From: Hymenobacter jeongseonensis
GTDB taxonomy: Bacteria; Bacteroidota; Bacteroidia; Cytophagales; Hymenobacteraceae
DNA: 64,000 nucleotides
NCBI RefSeq assembly: GCF_015694725.1
Contig: NZ_JADQDQ010000011.1
Span: 1 to 64,000, forward strand
Direction: 5' to 3'
Position 1 is the first letter of the stretch. Every line of letters begins with the position of its first letter. Of the stretch, positions 42,390 to 51,484 are shown piece by piece. Under the pieces are notes generated by a model that saw only the letters and a program-made list of their open reading frames with translations, was not told the origin of the DNA and made no database searches. The position numbers were made by a program, and so were the translations under genes.

Positions 42390-44801
42390 TTAAAACTTAT
42401 ACGCCACGCTGCCAATGACGCTACGCAGCTTCTGCGCGTTCATGGTAGTGTAGCCAATCCAATATTTCTGGTCGGTCAGGTTATCGACTTTGGCCGACAG
42501 GCGAAACTTGGGCTGGTCGTAGAAGACGCTGGCGTTGAGCACGGTGTAGGCGGGCAGGGTGAAGACGTTGGTGTTGGTATTCTGGATGCGGTTGTCGCTG
42601 GCGTAGTTGCCGCCGAAACCTGCGCCCAAGCCTTTGAGCACGCCCTCGGGCTGGCGGTAGCTCAGCCAAGCATTGGCCACGATGGGCGACGACGCGGTGT
42701 TGGGCCGGCGGCCGTTCACGTCCTCGGCGGTGTTCTCAAACTTCGAGTCGTTGTAGGAAAAGCCGCCCACGAGGTTAAAGCCGCGCGCCGGGCTGGCAAT
42801 CACGCTCACCTCTACGCCGCGGCTGAGCTGGGTGGCATCCTGGGTTTGGGCATTGGGCAGGTCCACGGTGGGCACGCTACGCAGGCGGTTTTCCACCCGA
42901 ATATCGTAGTAGCTCACCGTGGCGCTCAGACGGCCCCCAGCCGCGTCCAGTTTCACGCCGCCTTCGAGCTGGTTGGCGCGCTCAGGCGTGGCAATGCGCG
43001 ATTCGCCGCTGCTGTTGATGAACGTGCCGAGGTTATTAAAGCTGTTCTGGTAGTTGGCGAAGAACGCCACCCGGTCCTTCACGGGCTGATAAACCGCGCC
43101 GAATTTCGGCGAGAAAGCCGTTTGCGAATAAGCCGCGACCGGCGAGTAGAAGAGTCCGCCCTTGTTATCGAAATGGTCGACGCGCAGCGCGGCCAGCACA
43201 CTCAGCTGCTCAGTCAGGTTGAGCACATCCGAAACAAAGGCGCTGTAGGTGTTGGTTTTGGTCGTTACCAGGTAATTGCCCGTTGGAGCAGCCGCGTACA
43301 GCGCATTCACATTCGTGGCGTTGAAGGCCCGAATGGCGGCGCTGGATGCGTTCAAGGAGATTTTATCGAAGTTGCCACCGAGGAAGTTCACGTCGGAATC
43401 GATGCGCAGGAAATCCAGGCCCAGCACCACGCGGTTGCGCAGGCGGCCCACTTTAAAGTCTCCGTTGAACAGCTGCTGGGCCTCCACCACGGTACGGCGG
43501 CTGTTGCCCGTCGATTGGTCGGCGCGGGCCAACGTGTCGCCGGGCATCAGGTAGAAATACGGCCCGAACCCGTTCGAGAAGCTGTGGCTACTGCTCAGGA
43601 AAGTGGTGGACGTGATGCTCGGTGAAATCTTGTACTGCACCTGTCCAAACAGGTTGGTGCTGCGCGTGTCCTGCGTCAAGCCCGCGCCTTGGTACGACTG
43701 GCGGTAGTCGAGCGGCAGCTCATCGGCCCGCGACGCCCCCAGCGCGGCCGATGGGTAGTAGAAGAAGAGAATCTGCTTGCCCACGTTGGTGCCCTTGTAA
43801 ATCTCGGCATCCACGTTCACCGTCAACCGGTCGTTGGGGCGGAATTGCAGGCTGGGCGCCACGGCCAGGCTTTTGCCAAACCCGGTGTAGTCAAGGTTCT
43901 GGAAGCTGTCTTCGTAGGTGTAGGCCGTGTTCAGGCGGAAGGCCAGCGGCTTGGGCTGCAGCGTCGGCGTCTGGCCGTCCACTAGGTTCACGTCGGCGCT
44001 CACCCGGTGGAAGCCGTAGCTGCCGGCCGCCACGTTCAGCTCGCCGCCAAACGTGTCGAGCGGCTTCTTGGTCACGCGGTTCAGCAAGCCCCCGTAGGAC
44101 GTGAGCGCGCTGCCAAACAGCGTGCCCGACGGGCCCTTTATCACCTCCAGCTTTTCCAGGTTGATGGCGTCGATGTCGCTGGTCACGTTGCCGGCCACGC
44201 CGTTGCGCAGCTGGCTGGACAAGATGAAGCCCCGGCTGCTGTAAAACGCACCGCCGTCGCCGCCGCGCCCGGTGGCTTCCCACATTTTTTGCAGGCCGGG
44301 CACGTTGCGCGTCGCGTCATCGGCGGTAAATACCAGCTGTTCGGTCAACAATTCCTTGCCCACCGTGGCGTACACCTGCGGGTTTTCCAGGTTCTTGAGC
44401 GGCATTTTGCCCACGTACTCGCTGTTGGTGCGGGCAAACCGGTTGGTGCGGGCGCCCTGCACTACGACCTCCTGCAGCTGCGCCGTACTCTCAACCAAAC
44501 GAAAATCCAGGGTCACGACCTGGCCCGCCGCTACCGTTACCTGCTGCTGGGCCGGCTTGAGCCCCACGAAGGAAACCACTACCCTATAGGTGCCTTCGGG
44601 CACTGCGCTAATGCGGTAGCGGCCCTTGCTATCAGTAATGCCGCCCAGGGGCTGGCCTTCTACGCCCACGCTCACCGACTCGGCCGGGTCGCCGTCGGTG
44701 GTAGTCACGCGGCCAGCAATGCGGCCCGTTTGTTGGGCCAATGCGGGCAAAGTGACCAGAGAAAGCAGAACAAGGGCAGCGCAGTAAATTCGGGAAACCA
44801 T
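42390..44801 (-). CDS. TonB-dependent siderophore-type receptor
   Basis: The product has 803 residues. ATG 44801 gives the signal peptide MVSRIYCAALVLLSLVTLPA. A CarboxypepD-reg-like domain (GRIAGRVTTTDGDPAESVSV) leads into the plug with LEKLEVIKGPSGTLFGSALT and LLNRVTKKP, the pattern of ferric-siderophore receptors. The barrel includes YFDQPKFRLSAKVDNLTDQKY-like strands near the end and terminates RSVIGSVAYKF. A PepSY membrane protein follows, and two Fur-like boxes flank the promoter. Iron-siderophore import is the likely role; the siderophore is unknown. Confidence 0.92.
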   Translation of the reverse strand: MVSRIYCAALVLLSLVTLPALAQQTGRIAGRVTTTDGDPAESVSVGVEGQPLGGITDSKGRYRISAVPEGTYRVVVSFVGLKPAQQQVTVAAGQVVTLDFRLVESTAQLQEVVVQGARTNRFARTNSEYVGKMPLKNLENPQVYATVGKELLTEQLVFTADDATRNVPGLQKMWEATGRGGDGGAFYSSRGFILSSQLRNGVAGNVTSDIDAINLEKLEVIKGPSGTLFGSALTSYGGLLNRVTKKPLDTFGGELNVAAGSYGFHRVSADVNLVDGQTPTLQPKPLAFRLNTAYTYEDSFQNLDYTGFGKSLAVAPSLQFRPNDRLTVNVDAEIYKGTNVGKQILFFYYPSAALGASRADELPLDYRQSYQGAGLTQDTRSTNLFGQVQYKISPSITSTTFLSSSHSFSNGFGPYFYLMPGDTLARADQSTGNSRRTVVEAQQLFNGDFKVGRLRNRVVLGLDFLRIDSDVNFLGGNFDKISLNASSAAIRAFNATNVNALYAAAPTGNYLVTTKTNTYSAFVSDVLNLTEQLSVLAALRVDHFDNKGGLFYSPVAAYSQTAFSPKFGAVYQPVKDRVAFFANYQNSFNNLGTFINSSGESRIATPERANQLEGGVKLDAAGGRLSATVSYYDIRVENRLRSVPTVDLPNAQTQDATQLSRGVEVSVIASPARGFNLVGGFSYNDSKFENTAEDVNGRRPNTASSPIVANAWLSYRQPEGVLKGLGAGFGGNYASDNRIQNTNTNVFTLPAYTVLNASVFYDQPKFRLSAKVDNLTDQKYWIGYTTMNAQKLRSVIGSVAYKF

Positions 44802-44809
44802 GAGAAACT

Positions 44810-44890
44810 TATTTGGAATGATTCTAAACAGTAGCAAAGGTAGGCGCTGACAGCTGCGCCAGAAAGTCTATTTAGAACAATTCTAAATAG
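44810..44890 (-). promoter_or_regulatory. Fur-like double-box promoter of the siderophore receptor operon
   Basis: Box 1 (44868-44890) has perfect 10-bp arms CTATTTAGAA and TTCTAAATAG around CAA. Box 2 (44810-44830) is an imperfect copy, TATTTGGAA-TGA-TTCTAAACA. Between them, on the minus strand, TACCTTTG (44835-44842) exactly matches the Bacteroidota -7 consensus TAnnTTTG. Box 1 thus covers the upstream promoter part, and box 2 covers the transcription start, 9-29 bases before the ATG. This layout suits iron-dependent repression by a Fur-family protein; the regulator's identity is inferred. Confidence 0.65.
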
Positions 44891-44945
44891 TAGCTCAGGT
44901 AATATCTTATAGCCAGTAGGTTCGAAGTGTCTGCGTACGGTTATA

Positions 44946-44981
44946 AAAAAGACCCTTTGCGCTAACGCAAAGGGTCTTTTT
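44946..44981 (-). terminator. Terminator with a perfect 16-bp stem
   Basis: AAAAAGACCCTTTGCG (44946-44961) and CGCAAAGGGTCTTTTT (44966-44981) pair around CTAA. It lies downstream of the NTF2-like gene (minus strand, stop at 45069) and insulates the receptor promoter. Confidence 0.8.
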
Positions 44982-45068
44982 ATTATCAGCACCTTCGGAA
45001 GCGACTTGTTCCCGGCACACCGCCGAGAGCCCAGTCGCCAGGTTCCGCACCGACGCCGGGCATTGGGC

Positions 45069-45491
45069 CTATACCGCCATGTGGCTGCTGCGCTGGAAGG
45101 CCTGCGCCACCGCCGCGGTGTCGGTATAAGCCTGGAAGTGCGCGACTTTGCCATCTCGCATCCGCAGGACGTGGGCCCACTCCTCTTCCTCGGGCTGCCC
45201 GGTGGAGCGAACGTGTCCTTTGCTGTAGCCCAGGGCCACAACGGCATCGCCTTGCGCGATGCATTCCTGAACCTCGAACCGCTCAAAATCGATGGCCTCG
45301 CTCACCTTGGCAAAGAACTTGGCCACTTCCTCCTTGCCACGAAATACGCCGGCATACGGAACCAGCGACGCCATGCCGGGATAAATGAATTCAATGTCTT
45401 CCGTGTACAAGTTGAGCAAGTTGGAGATGTCGCCTTTCACAAATAGGTCGTATCCCTCTTGCACTGTCTGAGTGTTTTGCTGCTCATTCAT
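45069..45491 (-). CDS. NTF2-like (SnoaL-type) protein
   Basis: The product has 140 residues, cytoplasmic. The SnoaL/NTF2 cone fold is indicated by VQEGYDLFVKGDISNLLNLY, EFIYPG, FRGKEEVAKFFAKV and the C-terminal WAHVLRMRDGKVAHFQAYTD. Such proteins bind or isomerise small hydrophobic ligands; the substrate cannot be told from sequence. It is a single gene with its own terminator at 44946. Confidence 0.88.
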   Translation of the reverse strand: MNEQQNTQTVQEGYDLFVKGDISNLLNLYTEDIEFIYPGMASLVPYAGVFRGKEEVAKFFAKVSEAIDFERFEVQECIAQGDAVVALGYSKGHVRSTGQPEEEEWAHVLRMRDGKVAHFQAYTDTAAVAQAFQRSSHMAV

Positions 45492-45740
45492 GGCCGTATA
45501 ATTAATGAGTGAGAAAGATTATTGGACACATAAGTGCTTTACTCGGATGGCGATGGCGCCTTTCAACGGTTGAAGCGGCACCAATAAATGAATTACCGAC
45601 AAGCCCACTACTCTTTAAATATACTAAAATTTTCACTGATTTACACCATAAAACAGCCTGCAAATGGCGGCATTCCATAGTTCGCTTTGGCCTGCCAAAA
45701 CCGCGGCAACCAAGCTACCGGCCTTTCAAATTGACCTTGC

Positions 45741-47846
45741 TTACTGTTTCACCACTTTGTGCACCGTCGTCTTTCCTTGCGGGGTGGTCAGGCGGAGCAG
45801 GTAAAGGCCGGCGGGCAGGGACGCAGGCGGTGTGATGCGGCCTTGGCGGCCGCCCTGCTGCACCAGCACGCCGGATACCTCCGCCCCGCGCAAGTCCAGC
45901 AGCTGCACTTCCTGGAGTGTATGGGGCTCGGGCAGCTCATAGGTAAATGTTGACCGAAAGGGATTGGGAAATACCGTGAGCTGGGCGTTTGCGAGCGGCG
46001 GGGCTGCCCGTTGGTCGGCCGCCACGGCACTGAGCTGCCGCGCGGCACTGGAGCCGTCGGTTAGGCGCACTTCGTCTATCCAGGCCCAGGTCGAGGCATC
46101 GGTGTTCCAGAGGTAGATTTCCGCTGAAGTTTGGGAGCTGCCAGTCGTAAAGGTGAAGCTAACCGTGCGCCAACCGCCATTGGTATCGCCCACTTCCTGG
46201 TACTGTTCGGTTGTGCCCGTGTTCTTCACACCTACCCAGGCCGTGGCGCCGCTGCTGCTGTAGGCCGCCACGTCGCAGGTGAGGGTGTAGGTGGTATTGG
46301 GCTGCAGGCCCTGCACTACCTGGTAGAGATAGGCCAAGCCGCCGCCGGCCCAGCCCGCCTGGCTGCCCGCCCGCGTGGTGGAGGTGGTGAGACCCGCCTC
46401 GCCGCCGTTCAGCCAAGTGGCCCACGGGGCCAGCGTGCCGGTTTCAAAGCCGCCGTTCGCCACCCGGGTGGTGGCCACGGGCCCGGCGCCCGCTTTGGTG
46501 AGCGACACCACCGTGACGGACACCGCCGGCAGGTTTATTTCGGGAATGGTGTTGCCGGCCACGCGCACCGGGGCGGCCGCGGCCCACGTGGGGGTTTGGT
46601 CCCAGGAGCCACTGCCCGTAAGCTGCCACACCGCCGCCGTGGCCCCGTAGGCGTTGGAGGACCGGATGGGCACCGCGACGCGCTGGGCCTGCTCGGCCTT
46701 GTTTTCCAGAAAAACATTGAGCGTGCCCGTGCTGGCATCGTACGCCGCAAAGGTCTTCACGGTGGGGCTGCTGGTGGTCCTCACGAGTTGGTCTTGAATG
46801 AACTTGCCCCACACGGCCAGCGCCATGCCCGATGCATGCAGGCCATTGGCGCGGTTGAGCGCGGTGTACAGAGAAAAGCCATCCCATTCCTCGCCAAACC
46901 AGCGGGTGTTCCAAAGCGCCCCGTAATCAATGCGGGGGGTGGTGAGCAGCTGGCCAATGGTTTCGAAGTTGACCAGCGCGTGGCCCAGGTCGTTGGTTTT
47001 GCCCCAGCCCTGGTACCAGTTGATGGCGTTGAATTCCGAAACCACCACCGATTTTCCGCTGCTGCCCACGGCATTGAGCGCCGCGCGGGCGTCCGGCAGC
47101 AGGTCTATGTCGGGAGTGGTGGCGTACGTACTGTAAGCACCATACCAAGCGGTGGTGTAATTGCTACACGCCACAAAATCGATATTGGGCGCGGCATTGA
47201 CAATGGTTTGAAAGCCGGCCTGGCTGTTCCAACTGATGCCGACTTTGATGGATGGGTCGACGGCTTTCATGGCCGCGGCGTAGCGGCTGGCAATGTCGGC
47301 GGCCTGCGCCGCGCTTAGGCCTTTGTCGTTCCACATCTCGTTGCCCACTTCCCAGTATTTGATGCCGTACCCCTTCGTGATATTTGCGTACCGGACCCAC
47401 GCCGCGGCTACTTGCTGGTCGAGGCCGGCTGCCGGGTTGTAGGCCACGTTGATGTGGGCCTGGGCGCCCGTTTGCCGGCACGTGGCCATGAGTTGGTCCG
47501 TGTTCATGGTGTTGCGCGAAGCCCCAGCGTAATAGCTGCCCGGAACCCAGTGCGCCGTGGCCGCCGAAGTGTAGGGTGCCGCAGCCCACACGTAAAAATT
47601 AGATTTTGCACCGCCGGGGAAGCGCAGCCGCTTGGCCCCCATTTCCTGAACGGCCTGGGCCAGCGGCCGGGCCCCGGCGGGCCGGTTGGCGTCGGCATCA
47701 AGCCCCGCGTTGAGGTTGATGCCGTATTTGTCGGCTACCCCGCTCGCAATGACCGACTCCGTATTAACGACCACCGTCGCCTGCGCTTTTGTGAGTAACG
47801 GACTGGCACCAAAGACCAACCAAGCCCATCTCATTGCATTTCTCAT
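45741..47846 (-). CDS. T9SS-exported glycoside hydrolase, GH51/clan GH-A-like, with CBM4/9-like domain
   Basis: The product has 701 residues from ATG 47846 (signal peptide ending LLTKAQA). The catalytic barrel shows AKRLRFPGGAKSNFYVW, KYWEVGNEMW with acid/base Glu170, and KSVVVSEFNAI with nucleophile Glu271, the clan GH-A arrangement seen in arabinofuranosidases. A small beta-sandwich follows, then a CBM4/9-like domain (NGGFETGTLAPWATWLNGGE to WAWIDEVRLTD, about residues 483-625) and a T9SS type A sorting domain (LTVFPNPFRSTFTYELPEP to the end). Exported and probably surface-held. It is unlinked to the GH30 locus. The exact specificity is uncertain. Confidence 0.85.
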   Translation of the reverse strand: MRNAMRWAWLVFGASPLLTKAQATVVVNTESVIASGVADKYGINLNAGLDADANRPAGARPLAQAVQEMGAKRLRFPGGAKSNFYVWAAAPYTSAATAHWVPGSYYAGASRNTMNTDQLMATCRQTGAQAHINVAYNPAAGLDQQVAAAWVRYANITKGYGIKYWEVGNEMWNDKGLSAAQAADIASRYAAAMKAVDPSIKVGISWNSQAGFQTIVNAAPNIDFVACSNYTTAWYGAYSTYATTPDIDLLPDARAALNAVGSSGKSVVVSEFNAINWYQGWGKTNDLGHALVNFETIGQLLTTPRIDYGALWNTRWFGEEWDGFSLYTALNRANGLHASGMALAVWGKFIQDQLVRTTSSPTVKTFAAYDASTGTLNVFLENKAEQAQRVAVPIRSSNAYGATAAVWQLTGSGSWDQTPTWAAAAPVRVAGNTIPEINLPAVSVTVVSLTKAGAGPVATTRVANGGFETGTLAPWATWLNGGEAGLTTSTTRAGSQAGWAGGGLAYLYQVVQGLQPNTTYTLTCDVAAYSSSGATAWVGVKNTGTTEQYQEVGDTNGGWRTVSFTFTTGSSQTSAEIYLWNTDASTWAWIDEVRLTDGSSAARQLSAVAADQRAAPPLANAQLTVFPNPFRSTFTYELPEPHTLQEVQLLDLRGAEVSGVLVQQGGRQGRITPPASLPAGLYLLRLTTPQGKTTVHKVVKQ

Positions 47847-48554
47847 AATAAATAAAGCGTATGTGTGAAAGAATAGAGAAGCAGAAATGGCTGAAAAGCA
47901 AGGCGACCCAAGCACGAAAACTCGGAAATATTCACATAAAAAATATCACTAATCAGCGCTGTAAATTCATTAAAACCGAAAAATGTTGAGCTTCAACACC
48001 GGCTCAAGCGCAGCAGTGCCATTTTGTCGAGGTTTTTTTCCTAACCAGAGTTGGGAAGCAGGCGGCCGTCAGGGCGCGGGCGGCTTATATAGCTAAAAAT
48101 CGCCTCACAGACAATGAGTTACTCTACCTCTCCTGCGATGTATGAGCAGACCACCAAAGCAGCGCGCAAGGGCTTCAGCAGGCGTGGCATTTGACAGGAG
48201 TTGAACCCACCGCTTAGGCAAAGCAACTCAGGGGCGCTCCGCTCCTAGCGTTTGGCAGCAAACACTAAGCAGCCGTTGGAGCGTGGGGGGGACGCATGCT
48301 GATGGGGTTCTCACTGCAATTGGGACGAGCAAGTACCTTATGCGCACTATCAGCTTATTTAAACGAAGGCCACACCGAAACGAGCCGACCTGATGGTCGG
48401 CTCGTTTCGGTGTGGCCTTCGTTAGGAACGATTAGTGCTTTTTACGCCGCTTGGCGAAACGCAAGCGGCGTAGTGCCGGTGTAATACAAAGGTCCTCCAG
48501 CCCCTTGCCCGCCGAGAACAGGAATCAAACAGCTTCGTGTACAAATCAAACAAG
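47847..48554. other. 708-base non-coding stretch
   Basis: The first 130 bases are AT-rich and probably carry the promoter of the secreted hydrolase. From 48024 to 48300 there is GC-rich sequence with no credible coding frame, tRNA or repeat that I can identify. The 29-bp-stem terminator at 48362-48423 lies near its right end. Confidence 0.5.
48362..48423 (-). terminator. Terminator with a perfect 29-bp stem
   Basis: The arms at 48362-48390 and 48395-48423 are exact reverse complements around TGAT. The stem includes GAAACGAGCCGACC and CACACC segments. It lies 132 bases after the stop of the PepSY-like gene (minus strand, 48555). It has the longest perfect stem of the terminator-like hairpins in the window. 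Confidence 0.7.
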
Positions 48555-49001
48555 CTAGCGGTGGCTGGTGCGGCGCACCTTGCGGCCATCGGCCGTGAAC
48601 ACGAGGGTTCGGCTGAGACTGCTTTCGCAAGTCGCGGCCTCATAGGTAATAGCCTGCGTGTGGGCGTTCACGAATTTGGCAGCCTGGCAGACTTTCCGGC
48701 TCGGGTAGTGCACGGCCAGCGTTTGGAGCACGGAGGCTGGCAGGGCACTCACGGCCAACGGCACACCGGTGGATTCCACGTCCCCATTAGCCGTAAAACG
48801 GACCAATTGCTGGGCCGGGCCCTGGGTGAAACTGGCCTGATACAGCCCCTGGGTCTTTTTCCATTGAACGGTGGTGGCGCGCGGATGCTGCTGCTGGAGG
48901 GCCACGAAGGCCAGCGGTGGCACTTGGTCGGAGCTGATGAGTTGGGCACGACTGCTGCTGGCCAGCAGCAGGACCACACCAAGTAACAGAAGGGTTTTCA
49001 T
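48555..49001 (-). CDS. Secreted PepSY-like (BLIP-fold) protein
   Basis: The product has 148 residues. ATG 49001 gives the signal peptide MKTLLLLGVVLLLASSSRAQ; the frame extends upstream to 49145 without homology. Two PepSY-like half repeats are visible: PPLAFVALQQQHPRATTVQW with YQASF, then LQTLAVHYPSRKVCQ with LVFTADGRKV. Bacteroidota secrete many such small proteins, and their function is unknown. It is divergent from hemA, sharing the 316-base region 49002-49317. Confidence 0.78.
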   Translation of the reverse strand: MKTLLLLGVVLLLASSSRAQLISSDQVPPLAFVALQQQHPRATTVQWKKTQGLYQASFTQGPAQQLVRFTANGDVESTGVPLAVSALPASVLQTLAVHYPSRKVCQAAKFVNAHTQAITYEAATCESSLSRTLVFTADGRKVRRTSHR

Positions 49002-49192
49002 AGCGCGAAATTGCTGGGAAGTACTGGCCTGCTGCAGTAGTGCAGCAGGACCTGGAGCAGGCAGGGAGCGCGCCAGGCCGGAACCGAAAGGCAAAGCAGG
49101 CCCGGAAACCGACCGCTGGCCTCGCCCCTGCTTTAGCCTGGGCACACCCCGGTTTTATCCCACAAAAGTGCCACGGTCCGGTCCGGCTTACC

Positions 49193-49258
49193 ATGACACC
49201 AATCAGCTGGACTGATGACGTGTGTCATGCTTTCGGCTTGCGGTGGCAAGGACCTTTG
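49193..49258 (+). promoter_or_regulatory. hemA promoter with tandem FNR-type boxes
   Basis: Distal box ATGAC-ACCA-ATCAG (49193-49206) and proximal box ATGAC-GTGT-GTCAT (49215-49228) are 22 bp apart centre to centre. The -7 element GACCTTTG (49251-49258) begins after exactly 22 further bases. The predicted transcript start is near 49263, 55 bases before the ATG. The same three-part geometry occurs at the ccoNO, ccoI and CxxCH-gene promoters, which argues for one shared Crp/Fnr-family activator. The rest of 49002-49317 shows no gene. Confidence 0.7.
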
Positions 49259-49317
49259 TCAGCGCCTGATTCGCATCCGGCGTGCGCGTTCCTACTCTCT
49301 CCACTTCGAATCTTCGC

Positions 49318-50592
49318 ATGAACCAAGGTTTCAACGTTCTCAGCCTTAGTCACCGGCACGCCCCTGCTGCCGTTCGGGAGCAGTTGGCACTGAGCGAGCC
49401 CGCCTGCCGCGCCTTGCTGATTACGCTAAACAAAGGCCTGGGGCTTACCGATGTGCTCGTGCTGAGCACCTGCAACCGCACCGAAATATATTACTGTGCT
49501 GACCAGGACCAGAGCGGCGCCATCCTCGACGAATGGGCCCGCATTAAGCACTTCCCCTCCCCCGCCCGGCTCGCGCCTTACTTTATCAGTCTCACCGGGG
49601 CCGCCGCCGTGCAACATCTCTTCGAAGTAGCCATGGGCCTGGACGCGCAGGTAATCGGCGACCAGCAGATAAGCCACCAGGTGAAGCAGGCCTACCAATG
49701 GTCGGCGGACGCGGATACGGCGGGCCCATTTCTGCACCGGCTGCTGCACACCGTATTTTTCACCCACAAGCGGGTGCGCCAGGAAACGGGCTTCTGCGAC
49801 GGAACCGCCTCGGTTGCCTACGCTGCCTTGCAGCTGGTGGAGGACCTCACGGCCCACCTGCCCAGCCCCCGGGTGCTGCTGCTGGGCGCGGGAGATTTCG
49901 GAGCCGACGTGGCCCGGTATTTTGCGGCCAACCCGCGGTTTGCGCACGTCACTATTTGCAACCGCACGCGGGCCCGGGCCGAAGCCGTAGCGGCCGAGTG
50001 CGGACTGCCCGTGCTAGATTTTGCCGATTTGGCCCGCGGCATTCAGGCGGCCGACGTTGTTATTTCTTCGGTGGCCGCTCCATCGCCGCTCATCACACCG
50101 GAACTGCTGGGCAACCAGCCCGTGCTCAGCCACAAGTACCTGGTCGATTTGTCCATGCCCCACAGCATTGCTGCCACGGTCGAAACGGTGCCCGGCGTGT
50201 TGCTCTATCCACTCGAGGCCATTCAGAGCAAGGCCTCGGCGGCCCTAGAGCGGCGGCTAGCAGCCGTGCCCCAGGTGCGCGCCATCATTGCCGAAAGTGT
50301 GGCCGGCCTGCAGGACTGGAGCGAGGAAATGGCCGTGTCGCCCACCATCCACAAGCTGAAAAACGCCCTGGAGCAGCTGCGGCAGGAGGAAATGCAGCGC
50401 TACGGCAAGCGAATGAGCCCTGCCGAAGCCGGAATGCTGGACGAAATCACCCGCTCGCTGATGCAAAAGGTGCTCAAGCAGCCCGTGCTGCAGCTCAAGG
50501 CGGCCTGCAAGCGCGGCGAACCCGGCCAGCTGGTCGAACTGCTCAGCGAGCTATTCGACTTGGAGCGGCAGCCGGCTGCCGCCCTAGCCTAG
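49318..50592 (+). CDS. hemA: Glutamyl-tRNA reductase
   Basis: The product has 424 residues; ATG 49318 fits the conserved N-terminus FNVLSLSHRHAPAAVREQLA. The catalytic Cys52 lies in VLSTCNRTEIYY. GDQQISHQVKQAY follows, then the NADPH-binding segment VLLLGAGDFGADVARYF, and the C-terminal dimerisation helix with SPTIHKLKNALEQLRQEEMQ. It makes glutamate-1-semialdehyde, the committed step of C5 heme synthesis. Its promoter has the same tandem FNR-type layout as the cbb3 oxidase genes, tying heme supply to oxidase synthesis. Confidence 0.95.
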   Translation: MNQGFNVLSLSHRHAPAAVREQLALSEPACRALLITLNKGLGLTDVLVLSTCNRTEIYYCADQDQSGAILDEWARIKHFPSPARLAPYFISLTGAAAVQHLFEVAMGLDAQVIGDQQISHQVKQAYQWSADADTAGPFLHRLLHTVFFTHKRVRQETGFCDGTASVAYAALQLVEDLTAHLPSPRVLLLGAGDFGADVARYFAANPRFAHVTICNRTRARAEAVAAECGLPVLDFADLARGIQAADVVISSVAAPSPLITPELLGNQPVLSHKYLVDLSMPHSIAATVETVPGVLLYPLEAIQSKASAALERRLAAVPQVRAIIAESVAGLQDWSEEMAVSPTIHKLKNALEQLRQEEMQRYGKRMSPAEAGMLDEITRSLMQKVLKQPVLQLKAACKRGEPGQLVELLSELFDLERQPAAALA

Positions 50593-50601
50593 CGCCCGGC
50601 A

Positions 50602-51309
50602 TCAGGCCGAACAGGGCACGCGCAGGTCCAGAAATATCAGGCGCCAGCGCCCGCCCACCCCCGCCGACTTGGCGAAGTGAAACCGAAACCCGGTCCGGGT
50701 TTGCAGCACGCTGCGCACGGTGCGCCCTTGGGCCGCCTGGCCCTGCGCGGCCGTGCCACCTTTCACCGTGGCACTCCCCCACAAGTCCAGCGCCCGAAAG
50801 GCGGTGGCCGGACCAGCAAAACAACCTTGCCGGGCAAACCCCGCGTTATCCTTGGTTTGCAGGGCGCAGTCGGCTTCCAGCAGCCGCGCCACGTTTTGCA
50901 GCTGCGGGCAGGTCATGAGCTGCTTGTCCAGCGAAAACAGCGGCAGGTTCTGGTAAGAGCGGCGGAAAGCTTCCACTTCGGCCACTCGCGTCACCAGCGG
51001 CACAGCGCCGGGCTGCTCCAGAATCCAGAGGCCAAATTCCGGGTCGAGGAGCTGGTTGAGCACTGCGGCATCGTGGCCGCGCAGGGCGCCTTCCAGCAGC
51101 AGCCACGCCCCGGCCACGGAGGTGTCGGCGGGCATCACAGCGTTTTCGGTGCGCGCAGCGGCCGAGTCAGGCTTGGGCGGATTGTCGGTGGCAACCTTGA
51201 TGGCACCCTGACCGGCCGCTTCATCGGGCATGCCGTTGGGATTTTTGGTGTCACAGGCCACGAGCAACAAGGCTAGGGAAAGGCTGGTAAGGCCGAGGGG
51301 AATTCGCAT
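50602..51309 (-). CDS. Putative lipoprotein of unknown function
   Basis: The product has 235 residues. ATG 51309 gives a lipobox at Cys19 (LSLALLLVAC). A Pro/Ala-rich linker leads to a helical region (GAWLLLEGALRGHDAAVLNQ) and a C-terminal beta region with FRFHFAKSAGVGGRWRLIFL. The layout suggests an NTF2-like or lipocalin-like fold. It converges on hemA, with only 9 bases between the stops. Confidence 0.65.
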   Translation of the reverse strand: MRIPLGLTSLSLALLLVACDTKNPNGMPDEAAGQGAIKVATDNPPKPDSAAARTENAVMPADTSVAGAWLLLEGALRGHDAAVLNQLLDPEFGLWILEQPGAVPLVTRVAEVEAFRRSYQNLPLFSLDKQLMTCPQLQNVARLLEADCALQTKDNAGFARQGCFAGPATAFRALDLWGSATVKGGTAAQGQAAQGRTVRSVLQTRTGFRFHFAKSAGVGGRWRLIFLDLRVPCSA

Positions 51310-51376
51310 GAGGTCAAATAAGAAGGAGTTTAAAAGCACCAGGCGCTTATTAAGGTTAAAATTTTGGGGACTAGAC

Positions 51377-51466
51377 CGTCATGCTGAGCGCAGCCGAAGC
51401 ATCTCTACTGAGGAAGTAAATAATTACTCTGGCGGTAGAGATGCTTCGGCTGCGCTCAGCATGACG
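51377..51466. repeat. Palindromic repeat, copy B
   Basis: The perfect 32-base arms 51377-51408 and 51435-51466 begin CGTCATGCTGAGCGCAGCCG and end at TCTCTAC. The 26-base centre shares ATTACTCTGGCGG-type sequence with copy C. It lies after hemF on the minus strand, upstream of the lipoprotein gene. Confidence 0.9.
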
Positions 51467-51484
51467 CTGTTTCTTAGGTAAGCA

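Noticed and set aside
45509..45835. Plus-strand frame of 108 residues in the gap after the NTF2-like gene
   Set aside because: Runs into the antisense of the T9SS hydrolase, has no start context and no domain; the gap 45492-45740 is best read as non-coding.
48185..48250. tRNA-like stretch with GAGTTGAACCCACC on the plus strand
   Set aside because: The reverse complement has a GGTTCAA-like loop and ends in CCA, but no pairing T-stem, acceptor stem or anticodon arm could be folded.
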